56,029 bases of DNA from an uncultured Pelagibacteraceae bacterium. Its GTDB lineage: Bacteria; Pseudomonadota; Alphaproteobacteria; Pelagibacterales; Pelagibacteraceae. A program made the translations under genes and the position numbers. Positions within the stretch are counted from its first letter, which is position 1. Each line of letters opens with the position of its first letter. Below the pieces are notes generated by a model, which ran no database searches, was not told the origin of the DNA, and was given only the letters and a program-made list of their open reading frames with translations. The stretch is from the NCBI GenBank assembly GCA_902556825.1, contig CACDXO010000003.1, positions 1-56,029 of the forward strand, in the 5' to 3' direction. Shown here in pieces: positions 1 to 8,537 of this stretch.

Positions 1-441
1 ATTTCCTATTGCCATTATTATAATTCCAATAGTAGCGATCCCAATAGCTGCCCAGACATTTATAGATATTGTTTCTTTTAAAAATAAAAAACCTAATAAA
101 GCTGTAATAAATGGCATTGCAGCAAGACACAGAAGGGTTATTGCTGCTGATGTATTTGTTATTGACCAAATAAAAGTAATCATTGCTGCTGCTAATCCAC
201 AACTACCTATAATACCAGAAACACCTATTTTTTTATAATTACTGATAAATTCTATTCCTTCTTCCATATACAAGTAAAGATTAAGCAAAATAAATATTAC
301 CATTCCTCTCGTAAATAAATATTGCCAAGGAACTGTGTTAGCTTCATCAATATTACGAACGACATAAGGACCAAATGACCAAAAAATACCAGCCATTAGA
401 ACTACTGGTATAGCAAGTTGAGGATTCTTTAATTTTTCCAT
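1..441 (-). CDS. DMT/EamA-family transporter (partial, N-terminal part)
   Basis: The reading frame starts at an ATG at 441 and runs off the left edge without a stop after 147 codons, so only the N-terminal half is here. The translation is hydrophobic, with about five membrane segments separated by short charged loops. It includes a WSFGPYVVR stretch near residue 22 and an FLKETIS stretch before the edge; the FL(K/G)E motif is usual at the end of an EamA repeat. The family exports or imports small metabolites across the inner membrane, and the substrate cannot be read from the sequence. It lies 61 bp downstream of moeA on the same strand and is probably not functionally tied to it. Confidence 0.8.
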   Translation of the reverse strand, partial: MEKLKNPQLAIPVVLMAGIFWSFGPYVVRNIDEANTVPWQYLFTRGMVIFILLNLYLYMEEGIEFISNYKKIGVSGIIGSCGLAAAMITFIWSITNTSAAITLLCLAAMPFITALLGFLFLKETISINVWAAIGIATIGIIIMAIGN

Positions 442-501
442 TTTGGATTATTAATACCTATTAATTAAATCCACAACAAAATTTGATTAATTAATATAAA
501 T

Positions 502-1740
502 TTAATTTATACCTGTGAGTGTATAACACTTAATATAATCATTTTTTTTGAAATTAGCTTTTCCGTTAGGAAATAATCCCCATGCATTTGACTTGGTAAA
601 TGGTTTAATTCTAAATGACTCTTGTCCTTTTTGAACTTTAAACTCTGCTATACCTTTCTTTGAAAATGATATTTGGCCTTTAATAAATCTAGTAAAATTT
701 TTTTTCTTTTTAAACTGTGTTTTAAGCCTAGTATTTATAGGTTTATTTTCATTTACCTCGGTAGAAAAAAACAAATATGGTAATACAAAAAACCTAAAAC
801 ATGCTGCAGAAGAAATTGGATTTCCGGGTAATCCAAAAAAAGCTTTATTGTTTATAAATTTAGCAAACATTAGTGGTTTTCCAGGGCGTATGTAAGCACC
901 TTTAAAAGAATACTTTGATTTAAATTTTTTAATAATCATAGGAACAAAATCAAATTTACCTGCTGATACTGCGCCCGATGTTAAGATTAGGTCATTTCTT
1001 GATTTTAAGTTTTGTTTAATTTCATTTTGAAATTTATTTAGATCATTATCTCTTAAAATTTTCTTTTCTACAAAATTAAAAGGTAAATTTTTTAAAAGAG
1101 ATTTTAGATAGTAACTATTTGAATTTCTAACTTTCCAGTTGGGTAACTTTCTACTATTAGATATTTCATTTCCAGTTGTGTAAAAAACTATATTTGGTTT
1201 TTTTTTCACCATTATATTTTTTATCCCTAAAGTTTTAAATGCTAAAATATGTTGAGAATTTATAATTTCTCCTCTTTTAATTACAATTTCACTCTTTTTA
1301 AAATCCGATCCCAAGAATCTTATAAAATTATTTTTTTTTATTTTTTTATTTATAATTAAATACTTTGGTTTTGTTCTGCTTGGAAAAAATTGTGCCTGTT
1401 CTACAGGAATTATAGTATCAAATGGTTTTTTTATTATAGCTCCTGTCATCACCTCAATTACTGAAAATTTAGGTATTTTTTTAATATTTGGATTATCTCC
1501 TGCAGCTAAAGTTTTTATAATTTTAAATTTTAAAGATTTTTTTTTACTAAGATTCTTGGTCTCTTTTGAATTAATCGCAAATCCATCAAACGCTGTATTG
1601 TTTGCTGCGGGATAATTGTTAGGTGAATTTAAATTAACTGCTGAAATTCTATTAATCGATTCCTCAGCTGAAACTTTTTCTGAATATATTTTTAATTTAT
1701 TTTTTTTTAGTTCTAAAAGTGCTTTTTTATAATGTATCAT
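502..1740 (-). CDS. moeA: Molybdopterin molybdenumtransferase MoeA
   Basis: MoeA inserts molybdate into adenylylated molybdopterin, the last common step of molybdenum cofactor synthesis, in the cytoplasm. At 412 residues it has the usual length. Visible motifs are PAANNTAFDGFA (44-55, matching the family NSAMDGYA region with the conserved Asp at 52), TSGAVSAGKFD (254-264, family TSGGVSxGxxD), RPGKP (285-289) and GLPGNPIS (303-310). It is the second gene of a mobA-moeA pair, 8 bp after mobA. The pair is divergent from the operon for the molybdenum enzyme formate dehydrogenase, so cofactor and user sit together. The lysine content is very high, as expected from the AT-rich codon use. Confidence 0.93.
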   Translation of the reverse strand: MIHYKKALLELKKNKLKIYSEKVSAEESINRISAVNLNSPNNYPAANNTAFDGFAINSKETKNLSKKKSLKFKIIKTLAAGDNPNIKKIPKFSVIEVMTGAIIKKPFDTIIPVEQAQFFPSRTKPKYLIINKKIKKNNFIRFLGSDFKKSEIVIKRGEIINSQHILAFKTLGIKNIMVKKKPNIVFYTTGNEISNSRKLPNWKVRNSNSYYLKSLLKNLPFNFVEKKILRDNDLNKFQNEIKQNLKSRNDLILTSGAVSAGKFDFVPMIIKKFKSKYSFKGAYIRPGKPLMFAKFINNKAFFGLPGNPISSAACFRFFVLPYLFFSTEVNENKPINTRLKTQFKKKKNFTRFIKGQISFSKKGIAEFKVQKGQESFRIKPFTKSNAWGLFPNGKANFKKNDYIKCYTLTGIN

Positions 1741-1748
1741 TTTAAATC

Positions 1749-2354
1749 TTATCTAAATTTTCTTTTGCTTTTTCTAAATCTTTTTTTAGTATTTATATTT
1801 AAAAATCTATCAAATTTTTCTTCGTTTATATTAATATTTTCATAACCAATCTTATCAGCCCATAACTCTACTTTTCTAAAGCTATTTTTTATATCTTTTT
1901 CTAATATTTCAATTAAATCCATTGACCATAAACCAAAAATATTATGTCTTTTTTTATTACTATTTAAAAAAATAAGTTTTTTTGATGTTTGTTTAACTTT
2001 ATTTTTTAATTCACTTATTAATTTAATATCAAAAAAAGGTGTGTCACAAGGAAACGATGCTATCCATTTATAGTTTTTTTTATTTTTTATAACCCATTTC
2101 ATCGCTGTGAGTATACCTACCAATGGTCCAAGCTGCCCTTCTATACAATCTTCTACAAGATGAATTTTATTATTTTTAAAATTGAATTCTTTATTATTTG
2201 AAATCAGCAATATTTCAGTAAATTCATTTTCTATTTTATTTATAGTGTGATCTAATAAAGTTTTATCACCTAATTTTGCAATTGATTTATCTTCGCCAAA
2301 TCTACTTGATTTGCCCCCTGCTAGAATTATACCTAGAATGTTGTTTTCAATCAT
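1749..2354 (-). CDS. mobA: Molybdenum cofactor guanylyltransferase MobA
   Basis: MobA joins GMP from GTP to molybdopterin to form the MGD cofactor that formate dehydrogenase needs. The nucleotide-binding signature LAGGKSSRFGEDK lies at residues 11-23 (family LAGGxSxRMGxDK). FPCDTPF near 101-107 supplies the Mg-binding Asp of the GT-A fold. The 201-residue length is normal. It is the first gene of the pair with moeA and starts only 44 bp from the divergent formate dehydrogenase operon, so the two may share a control region. The Phe in place of Met in the RMG motif is a small variation seen in this superfamily. Confidence 0.92.
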   Translation of the reverse strand: MIENNILGIILAGGKSSRFGEDKSIAKLGDKTLLDHTINKIENEFTEILLISNNKEFNFKNNKIHLVEDCIEGQLGPLVGILTAMKWVIKNKKNYKWIASFPCDTPFFDIKLISELKNKVKQTSKKLIFLNSNKKRHNIFGLWSMDLIEILEKDIKNSFRKVELWADKIGYENININEEKFDRFLNINTKKRFRKSKRKFR

Positions 2355-2398
2355 TAAAAGAAATATAAATTATTAATTGTTTATTAAAAGAATTTAAA

Positions 2399-2797
2399 AT
2401 GGATCTTAAAATTTTACAAATTGCGTCAAATACTGAAAATAACAAAGTAATTAAAGACCACACTCATAAAGCGACACACAAAAACGCTATTTGTGGAGAT
2501 CAAATGGAAATAAGCTTAAAAGTTAAGGAAAATAAAATTGTAGACTTTGGATATCAGTGCAAATCTTGTGTTTATTGTCAGGCCTCAGTGAGTCTTTTGT
2601 CAAGTAATTCAATTAATAAACCAGTCGAAAGTATTAAAAGTTTATTAAATGTAATTGAAACTTTTTTTGAAGACAATCTTGTAAATATCCCAAAAGAATG
2701 GAAAATTTTTAAAAAAATTTTTGATAAAAAAAATATTGCTAGAAAAGATTGTTTGTTATTACCTTTTAAAGCAGTTTCAAAAGCATTAAAATTATAA
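2399..2797 (+). CDS. IscU/NifU-like iron-sulfur scaffold protein
   Basis: A 132-residue protein of the NifU N-terminal (IscU/SufU) family, which assembles or carries Fe-S clusters. The cysteines fit the fold: C32 in AICGD, C54, C57 and C60 in a YQCKSCVYCQAS run, and C118 in RKDCLLLPFKA near the C-terminus, the place of the third IscU ligand. The extra CxxCxxC spacing is not the standard IscU pattern. It is the first gene of the formate dehydrogenase operon, 1 bp before the HPP gene. This suggests, by inference, a dedicated role in maturing FdsA/FdsB, which together carry many clusters. A general house-keeping scaffold would normally sit with iscS or sufBCDS, which are absent here. Confidence 0.8.
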   Translation: MDLKILQIASNTENNKVIKDHTHKATHKNAICGDQMEISLKVKENKIVDFGYQCKSCVYCQASVSLLSSNSINKPVESIKSLLNVIETFFEDNLVNIPKEWKIFKKIFDKKNIARKDCLLLPFKAVSKALKL

Positions 2798-2798
2798 A

Positions 2799-3263
2799 AT
2801 GAAAAATTCACTTATTATAAAAGCTTTAATTGCTGGTTTGTTTTCTGCAATTACAATTGGTGTATTAACTCTTCTTACATATAAAACAGAATTTGGAATT
2901 TTTTTAATTGCTTCTTTTGGCTCTACAATGGTTTTACTTTATGGATATCCTGAAAGTCCATTTGCACAACCAAAAAATATTTTTTTTGGTCATCTAGCAA
3001 CATCTTTGGCTGGTCTGTTTGTTCTTTATTTTATTCCTTTGCCTTTATATATTAATTTACCCATAGCGGTCGGAGCGGGTGTGGCTTTGATGATTATGTT
3101 AAATATAACTCATCCCCCAGCGGGTGGTAATCCCATAATTGTAATAATGGGTAGTGTATCTTTAGATTATATAATAAATCCAATTATTTCAGGTACTATT
3201 ATTGTTTTAATTTTTGGAGTAGCTTTAAATCGATTGATTTTAAAAAAAAAATACCCTTTGTAA
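2799..3263 (+). CDS. HPP-family integral membrane protein
   Basis: A 154-residue inner-membrane protein with about four to five predicted helices. The family signature HPPAGGNP lies at residues 105-112, followed by an IIVIMGS segment. HPP proteins are poorly studied; some plastid and cyanobacterial members have been linked to nitrite transport. The gene sits between the Fe-S scaffold (1-bp gap) and fdhD (no gap), inside the formate dehydrogenase operon. A role in moving formate or another small anion is therefore a reasonable hypothesis but is not shown by the sequence. No signal peptide cleavage site is evident; the first helix begins around residue 5. Confidence 0.85.
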   Translation: MKNSLIIKALIAGLFSAITIGVLTLLTYKTEFGIFLIASFGSTMVLLYGYPESPFAQPKNIFFGHLATSLAGLFVLYFIPLPLYINLPIAVGAGVALMIMLNITHPPAGGNPIIVIMGSVSLDYIINPIISGTIIVLIFGVALNRLILKKKYPL

Positions 3264-4100
3264 ATGGATATTAAATATAGTGTTGTAAAGTTAAAAGGAA
3301 AATCTACAGAAGAAATAAAAGATTCTGTTTCGGTAGAAGAACCTCTTGAAATGAATCTTAAATATAAGGTTGATGGAAAGTGGGAAACTGAACAATTATC
3401 CATTACAATGAGAACGCCAGGAAATGATGAAGATTTAATATCTGGCTTTTTATTTAATGAAAGAATAATAGAAAATTTTTCTGATATAGAAAATATAGAA
3501 AAAATAGGAGAAAAAGTAGGAGATTTTAATATTCAAAATAAAATAGTTGCAACTATAAATAATACTAAAAACATTGATATCGCAAAAATAAAAAGAAATT
3601 TTATAACTAATTCTTCATGTGGAGTTTGTGGAAAAACCTCTCTTGAAACAGTTGAGGTAATTAAAGAAAATAAATTAGATATCTCTTATCCTAAAATTAA
3701 AAAAGAAATTATTTTAAAATCTCCAGAACTGCTAACTAACGAACAATCTGAATTTTCTAAAACAGGTGGCATTCATGCAAGTTCTTTGATCGATAAAAAT
3801 GGAAAAGTGATTGCAACAAGAGAGGATGTTGGAAGGCATAATGCTTTGGATAAACTTATAGGTCACTCGCATAAAGAAAAACTAATTGATAATCATTCTC
3901 AATTTATTGCTTGCTCAGGAAGATTAAATTTTGAATTAATTCAAAAAGGATTAATGTCTAATATTGGTCTTATGGCTGGTGTTGGTGCGCCAACGAGTCT
4001 TGCTATAGATCTAGCTAAAAGGTTTAAAATGACATTATTAGGCTTTGTAAAAAAAAATAGTTTCAATATATATACAAACAAAGAAAGAGTTTTATTTTAA
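3264..4100 (+). CDS. fdhD: Formate dehydrogenase sulfurtransferase FdhD
   Basis: FdhD passes sulfur from the cysteine desulfurase to the molybdenum cofactor of formate dehydrogenase, which is needed for activity. The catalytic CGVCG loop is at residues 119-123 (C119 and C122, matching C121/C124 of E. coli). TGGIHASSL and EDVGRHNALDK, the conserved cofactor-binding motifs, follow in order. The 278-residue length is typical. The start ATG directly follows the stop codon of the HPP gene, and fdsB starts 4 bp after its stop. It is thus embedded in the operon of its client enzyme. Confidence 0.95.
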   Translation: MDIKYSVVKLKGKSTEEIKDSVSVEEPLEMNLKYKVDGKWETEQLSITMRTPGNDEDLISGFLFNERIIENFSDIENIEKIGEKVGDFNIQNKIVATINNTKNIDIAKIKRNFITNSSCGVCGKTSLETVEVIKENKLDISYPKIKKEIILKSPELLTNEQSEFSKTGGIHASSLIDKNGKVIATREDVGRHNALDKLIGHSHKEKLIDNHSQFIACSGRLNFELIQKGLMSNIGLMAGVGAPTSLAIDLAKRFKMTLLGFVKKNSFNIYTNKERVLF

Positions 4101-4104
4101 CTAT

Positions 4105-5763
4105 ATGTCAAAAAATATAAGCAAATTGTCTGGAAGAATAGGTTTAAAAGATAATTTATTTCAAAAACTATCTGAAAGGTCTTTAAATTCCAAAAACGGT
4201 GAAGGAATGAAAGAGATTGCAGATAAATATCATGTGGGAGTTTCTACTTTACATGGAGCTGAGAGTTTCTACGAATTTTTAAGACCTGCTCATAGAGAGA
4301 AAAAAGCTTTTGTTTGTAATGGAAGTGCATGTATGTGTGCAGGAACACAAGAGCCATTAAAGAAAAAATTAAAAGATAAACTTGGAGATGACAAAGTTGG
4401 TGAAATGTTTTGTTTAGGATACTGCTATGAAAATAATGCTTTCCATTATAATGGGCAAAACTATGCTGGAAACGATATAAATAAAATTGATGATATAATT
4501 AAAGGTAAAGATTTAGAACAAGAAAAATTTTTTTCAAAGAGCTTTGCTTCAACAAGTTTTTTAATGGATGATGAGACTTCAGATCTTGATAAGTTAAAAA
4601 AACATTTAGTAAAATTTATAAATGCTGACAAACAAGAAATAATTAAATCTCTTTTAGATTCAAATTTAACTGGTAGAGGTGGTGCTGGTTTTCCGACTGG
4701 AATGAAATGGGACTTTTGTAGTAAAGCAAAATCAGAAAAAAAATATGTTATTTGTAATGCAGATGAAGGTGACTCTGGGGCTTATTCAGATAGATATTTA
4801 CTAGAAGACCAACCTTTAAAGGTAATATTTGGTATGATTATCTGTGGCTATGTTATTGGAAGTGATGAAGGAGTTTTATATATAAGGGGTGAGTATCCTA
4901 AATCAATTGAAGCCTTAAATGCTTCAATTAATTTATTAAAAAATGAAGGCTTGCTTGGAAATAATATTCTTGGAACAAAGTTTTCTTTTGATTTAAATAT
5001 ATGTATTGGTCAAGGGGCATATATATGTGGAGAAGAAACTGCATTGATCGCATCTATAGAAGGTAGAAGAGCTGAAGTTGATGTCAGACCTCCCTTCCCT
5101 GTGACCGAAGGATTATATAAAAAACCTACTGTTGTTAATAATGTAGAAACTCTTGCGGCAGCAACTGGAATTCTAATAAATGGATCAGAAAAATTTTCTG
5201 CTATTGGAAATAAAAAATCAGCAGGTACAAAGTTAGTTTGTCTCGACAGTTTTTTTAATAATCCAGGTGTTTATGAAATTGAAATGGGAACGCCAATGAA
5301 AAAAGTTTTATATGATATAGGTGGAGGATTTAAAGAACCGATAAAAGCTTTACAAGTTGGGGGGCCTTTAGGAGGAGTGATACCTATAAAAGAAGTTGAA
5401 AAATTAAATCTTGATTTTCAGGAATTTACAGCAGCTGGTTTTATGTTGGGCCACGCAAGTATAGTAAGTATACCAAAAGATTTTCCTATGGTTGATTATA
5501 TTCATCATTTATTTGAATTCACTGCAGAAGAATCATGTGGAAAATGTTTTCCTGGAAGACTTGGTTCTTACAGAGGAAAAGAGATGTTTGATCAGTTAAA
5601 AAATAAAACATCCAAAATCCCCCTAAAACTACTTAATGAATTGTTAGTAACAATGAAAAAAGGTTGTTTATGCGCCTTATGTGGGGCAATACCTACTCCT
5701 ATAATGAATATACTAAAGTATTTTGGGGATGAAATGAAAAATGATATGATAAAAGAAAATTAA
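4105..5763 (+). CDS. fdsB: NAD-dependent formate dehydrogenase, FMN/NADH subunit with fused 2Fe-2S domain
   Basis: This subunit takes electrons from FdsA and reduces NAD+. Residues 1-130 form a NuoE/FdsG-like thioredoxin-fold domain with a complete 2Fe-2S set: C71-x4-C76 and C103-x3-C107. The rest is NuoF-like: GRGGAGFPTGMKW (NADH/FMN site, about residue 190), a glycine-rich ICGEETALI region, and a C-terminal ESCGKCFPGR motif plus a later Cys for a 4Fe-4S cluster. At 552 residues it covers both domains. No separate fdsG exists in the operon, so this fusion probably replaces it. The stop overlaps the fdsA start (TAATG), indicating translational coupling. Confidence 0.92.
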   Translation: MSKNISKLSGRIGLKDNLFQKLSERSLNSKNGEGMKEIADKYHVGVSTLHGAESFYEFLRPAHREKKAFVCNGSACMCAGTQEPLKKKLKDKLGDDKVGEMFCLGYCYENNAFHYNGQNYAGNDINKIDDIIKGKDLEQEKFFSKSFASTSFLMDDETSDLDKLKKHLVKFINADKQEIIKSLLDSNLTGRGGAGFPTGMKWDFCSKAKSEKKYVICNADEGDSGAYSDRYLLEDQPLKVIFGMIICGYVIGSDEGVLYIRGEYPKSIEALNASINLLKNEGLLGNNILGTKFSFDLNICIGQGAYICGEETALIASIEGRRAEVDVRPPFPVTEGLYKKPTVVNNVETLAAATGILINGSEKFSAIGNKKSAGTKLVCLDSFFNNPGVYEIEMGTPMKKVLYDIGGGFKEPIKALQVGGPLGGVIPIKEVEKLNLDFQEFTAAGFMLGHASIVSIPKDFPMVDYIHHLFEFTAEESCGKCFPGRLGSYRGKEMFDQLKNKTSKIPLKLLNELLVTMKKGCLCALCGAIPTPIMNILKYFGDEMKNDMIKEN

Positions 5764-8531
5764 TGAGCTCAGAAAAAAGAAAAATTGCATATATAGATGG
5801 TAAACCATATGAAATTGGTTCTAAACATACTTCTATTTTAAAATTTGTTAAAAGTTATCTTGGAGAAAAAAAAGTACCAACTTTATGTGACGACCCTAAT
5901 CTTGCTCCTTATGGAGCTTGTCGAGTTTGTTCAGTTGAAGTTGCTTTGGAAAAAGATGGACCAACAAAAGTTGTAGCATCTTGTCATACTCCTGTCGGTG
6001 AAAACCAACATATTTTTACCAATAATGAAAATTTAACAGATCTAAGAAAAAATATTGTTGAATTAGTTTTAACAGATCATCCAATGGAATGTGGAACTTG
6101 TGAAGTAAATAATAATTGCGAACTTCAAGATGTTGCTAACGACTTAGGAATATCTGATCATAGATATAATAGTCCAAAACAACATAAAGGTATTCCAAGA
6201 GATACTTCTCATGATTATATGAGAATGAATCTAGATAATTGTATTAATTGTGGAAGGTGTGTAAGAGCTTGTGATGAAATTCAAGGTTCATTTGTATTAA
6301 CAATGAGCGGCAGAGGATTTGAATCTAAAATTACAACAGATAACGATATGTTGTTTGGAGATTCATCTTGTGTGTCATGTGGTGCGTGTGCTCATACATG
6401 TCCAACAGATGCAATATCAGATGTGTTTCAATCAAAATCAGTTGCCGTTGATGAAAAAGTAAGAACTACATGTTCTTATTGTGGTGTTGGTTGTAACTTA
6501 GAAGCTTCAATTAAAGATAATAAAGTTATTGCAATAGATACTCCAAAAGAAACAGAAGTAAATGCGGGACACACATGTATTAAAGGTAGATATGCATTTG
6601 GTTTTTATGATCACCCAGATAGATTAAAAACTCCATTAATTAAAAGAAATGGCAAATTTGAAGAGGCATCATGGGATGAGGCATATGACTTTATTAAAAA
6701 AGAATTAAATAGAATTGTAAAAGCAAATGGTCCTGACGCAGTTGCTGGTATTTCTTCAGCTAGATGCACTAATGAAGAAAATTATGTTTTCCAGAAAATG
6801 ATCAGAGCAGCAGTTGGAACTAATAATATTGATTGTTGTGCAAGAATTTGTCACTCACCTACAGCTTGGGGAATGCAACAAACTTTTGGTACTGGAGCGG
6901 CAACAAATTCTACAGAAGATATTTACCATGCAGATTTATTTATGGTTATTGGAGCTAATCCAACAAATGCTCACCCTGTAACAGGTGCAAAAATTAAACA
7001 ACAAGTAATGAAAGGTAAAAAACTAATAGTATTAGATCCTATTACCACTGAACTTGCTAAACTTGCTGATTATCATATTAAGTTAAGACCTGGAACGAAT
7101 GTGGCTGTATTAAATATGATGTTGCATTTTATTATAAAATCAAAACTTTATGATAAAGACTTCGTCAGAGATAGAACCGAAGGTTTTGATAATTTTTTAA
7201 AAGAAATTGAAAAACAGGATGTTGATCAACTAGCAAAAGTTGCGGGTGTGGATAAACAAATTGTTAAGGAGGCAGCTATTGCTTATGCTACAGCGAAAAA
7301 TTCAATGGAGTTTCATGGTCTTGGGGTTACTGAACAAGAACAAGGATCTAAAACTGTAATGTTAATTGCTGATCTTGCGATGATAACTGGAAATATTGGA
7401 AGAAAAGGAGTTGGAGTTAACCCTTTAAGAGGACAAAATAATGTACAAGGAGCTGCTGATATGGGATGTCAGCCTCACCAAGGAGCAGGATATTTTGAAG
7501 TTTCAGATAAAAAAAATCAAAATTTTTATACAGAAAAATATGGAGTGGTTCATCCAACAAAAGCTGGGTTAAAAATTCCTCAAATGTTTGATGCAGCCAT
7601 CAACAAGGAAGTTAAAGCGGTTTGGATAATAGGAGAAGACATTGTCCAAACAGATCCAAATAGCGCTCATGTAGTGGATGCCATGAACTCTCTCGAGTTA
7701 TTAGTAGTTCAAGAAATTTTTATGAGTGAAACTGCAAAACTTGCGACTGTAGTATTACCAGGAACAACTTTCTTAGAAAAAGATGGAACATTCACTAATA
7801 CTGAAAGAAGAATTCAAAGAGTTAATAAAGCAGTTCCACCACTACCAGGAACAAAGCCAGATGGTGTGATTGTAACTGATATGATGCAAAAATTAGGATT
7901 TGACCAGCCAACTTACGATGCTGATCAAGTATTGGCTGAAATAGCAGATGTTGTTCCATTTTTTAAAGGAGTGACAAGAGAAAGATTAGGAAAACTTGGT
8001 TTACAATGGCCTGTACAGGAAGATGGTACTGATACTCAAATTTTACATAAAGAAACATTTAAGCTTGGAAAAGGTAGACTAAAAAGTTTTGACTTTAAAG
8101 AGTCCACTGAAATTGAAACTAATCAAAAAGATTATCCTCTAATTTTAACTACAAGTAGAGTTCTTCAACATTATAATGCTGCTACAATGACGAGACGTAC
8201 TAGTAATATTAATATTGTTTCAGAAGATGTATTATTAATACATCCTAAAGATGCTAAGAAAAGAGATTTAAATACTGGTGATATTGGTAGACTTTATTCT
8301 GGCCGTGGTGAAGTAGCTTTAAAAGTAGAAGTTACTGATAAAGTTAAAGAAGGAATTGTTTTTACAACATTTCATTTTCCTGAACATATGGTTAACATGG
8401 TGACTGGACATGGTAAAGATGAAGAAACTATGTGTGCTGAATATAAAGTTTCGTCTGTAGAAGTCCAAAAAATATCAAATCAATTTAAAACCGAAGTTAA
8501 ACCAAAAGAAAACCAAGCAGAAGTAAGCTAA
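5763..8531 (+). CDS. fdsA: NAD-dependent formate dehydrogenase, molybdenum catalytic subunit
   Basis: Catalyses formate to CO2 in the cytoplasm. Domains in order: 2Fe-2S ferredoxin (C42, C53, C56, C74); NuoG-type His-Cys cluster (H106, C110, C113, C119); two 4Fe-4S clusters (C160/163/166/170 and C203/206/209/213); a further 4Fe-4S near C237/C240/C244/C272; then the bis-MGD domain. The molybdenum ligand is Cys, in RICHSPT (C363, H364), so this is the non-selenocysteine form. The 922-residue length matches FdsA/FdhF-type enzymes. It is coupled to fdsB by a 1-bp overlap and followed 6 bp later by selO. A small FdsD subunit is not visible in the window. Confidence 0.95.
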   Translation: MSSEKRKIAYIDGKPYEIGSKHTSILKFVKSYLGEKKVPTLCDDPNLAPYGACRVCSVEVALEKDGPTKVVASCHTPVGENQHIFTNNENLTDLRKNIVELVLTDHPMECGTCEVNNNCELQDVANDLGISDHRYNSPKQHKGIPRDTSHDYMRMNLDNCINCGRCVRACDEIQGSFVLTMSGRGFESKITTDNDMLFGDSSCVSCGACAHTCPTDAISDVFQSKSVAVDEKVRTTCSYCGVGCNLEASIKDNKVIAIDTPKETEVNAGHTCIKGRYAFGFYDHPDRLKTPLIKRNGKFEEASWDEAYDFIKKELNRIVKANGPDAVAGISSARCTNEENYVFQKMIRAAVGTNNIDCCARICHSPTAWGMQQTFGTGAATNSTEDIYHADLFMVIGANPTNAHPVTGAKIKQQVMKGKKLIVLDPITTELAKLADYHIKLRPGTNVAVLNMMLHFIIKSKLYDKDFVRDRTEGFDNFLKEIEKQDVDQLAKVAGVDKQIVKEAAIAYATAKNSMEFHGLGVTEQEQGSKTVMLIADLAMITGNIGRKGVGVNPLRGQNNVQGAADMGCQPHQGAGYFEVSDKKNQNFYTEKYGVVHPTKAGLKIPQMFDAAINKEVKAVWIIGEDIVQTDPNSAHVVDAMNSLELLVVQEIFMSETAKLATVVLPGTTFLEKDGTFTNTERRIQRVNKAVPPLPGTKPDGVIVTDMMQKLGFDQPTYDADQVLAEIADVVPFFKGVTRERLGKLGLQWPVQEDGTDTQILHKETFKLGKGRLKSFDFKESTEIETNQKDYPLILTTSRVLQHYNAATMTRRTSNINIVSEDVLLIHPKDAKKRDLNTGDIGRLYSGRGEVALKVEVTDKVKEGIVFTTFHFPEHMVNMVTGHGKDEETMCAEYKVSSVEVQKISNQFKTEVKPKENQAEVS

Positions 8532-8537
8532 TTTAAA

